From contig VWYX01000405.1 of NCBI GenBank assembly GCA_013396525.1, positions 361,083 through 425,082 on the forward strand: a DNA stretch of 64,000 bases, read 5' to 3'. Positions 63,910 to 64,000 of this stretch are shown here, piece after piece. Within the stretch, counting starts at the first letter, position 1; every line of letters starts with the position of its first letter. A model generated the notes under the pieces. The model had not been told where the DNA came from and made no database searches. It saw nothing but the letters and a program-made list of their open reading frames with translations. A program made the position numbers and the translations under genes. This DNA is from Chaetorhynchus papuensis. Taxonomy: Eukaryota; Chordata; Aves; Passeriformes; Rhipiduridae.

Positions 63910-64000
63910 CCGAAAACGCTAGGGACATGATCAGCCTCTTCAAGTACCTCCAGGGTAATACTATATAAAAGAAAGAAGGGATTTATTTAGTCTAGAAAAT
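63910..64000 (+). mobile_element. CR1 LINE fragment, cut by window edge
   Basis: The stretch 'agggacatgatcagcctctt' followed by 'caagtacctccagggtaata' resembles the CR1 sense segment that encodes the run leading to the final part of the reverse-transcriptase frame (typically 'gggacatgatagctgtcttcaagtacctgaagggt', written here only as a family pattern in pieces). The copy continues beyond the window, so its length is unknown. Divergence is moderate. Confidence 0.6.

Noticed and set aside
1..64000. CRISPR arrays, operons, phage or plasmid features
   Set aside because: There are no regularly spaced repeats, no ribosome-binding-site-led gene clusters and no dense coding. The sequence is vertebrate in character.

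Overview
The window looks like a stretch of a bird nuclear genome, from an AT-rich, gene-poor part of a large chromosome. The evidence is several chicken-repeat-1 (CR1) LINE fragments. One carries the ATTCTGTG-type 3' octamer tail and the adjoining CR1 3' sequence (24987 onward). Another carries the end of the CR1 second open reading frame (60088-60695). Apart from these, repeat density is low, microsatellites are short, and there are no bacterial-type genes, operons or ribosome binding sites.

No protein-coding gene, coding exon, tRNA or rRNA could be supported. Open frames are almost all under 100 codons, scattered over both strands, and show no domain, signal peptide or splice architecture that I recognise. 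The longest real one (139 codons, 41642-42061) lies in a locally GC-richer block that looks more like a solo LTR or a terminal non-coding exon than a gene. The two frames of about 270 codons near 43 kb run through a gap of N.

Layout: 1-4.3 kb is AT-rich intergenic DNA with a CR1 3' end at 2150-2290 and a near-perfect palindrome at 3621-3642. A very old CR1 relic lies at 4330-4600. From 9.5 to 10.8 kb, at 17 kb, at 23.7-24.0 kb, at 27.5-28.0 kb and at 43.8-44.1 kb the text looks like conserved non-coding DNA, but this is a visual judgement without an alignment. An old antisense CR1 is at 21.8-22.2 kb and a younger antisense CR1 3' end at 24987-25200. AT-only palindromes occur at 30.6 and 36.1 kb, and an antisense CR1 at 36.9-37.1 kb. 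A candidate solo LTR with an AATAAA signal is at 41368-42102. A 708-base assembly gap covers 42902-43609. From 44 to 60 kb there is mostly unassigned intergenic DNA with a T/A homopolymer junction at 59.1 kb. The best CR1 copy is at 60088-60695, and a partial CR1 runs off the right edge.

Nothing here amounts to a new multi-gene system. The points most worth following are the candidate LTR or terminal exon at 41.4-42.1 kb, the possible conserved regulatory blocks, one CTCF-like site, a 20-base repeat that occurs twice about 900 bases apart, and several perfect or near-perfect palindromes.
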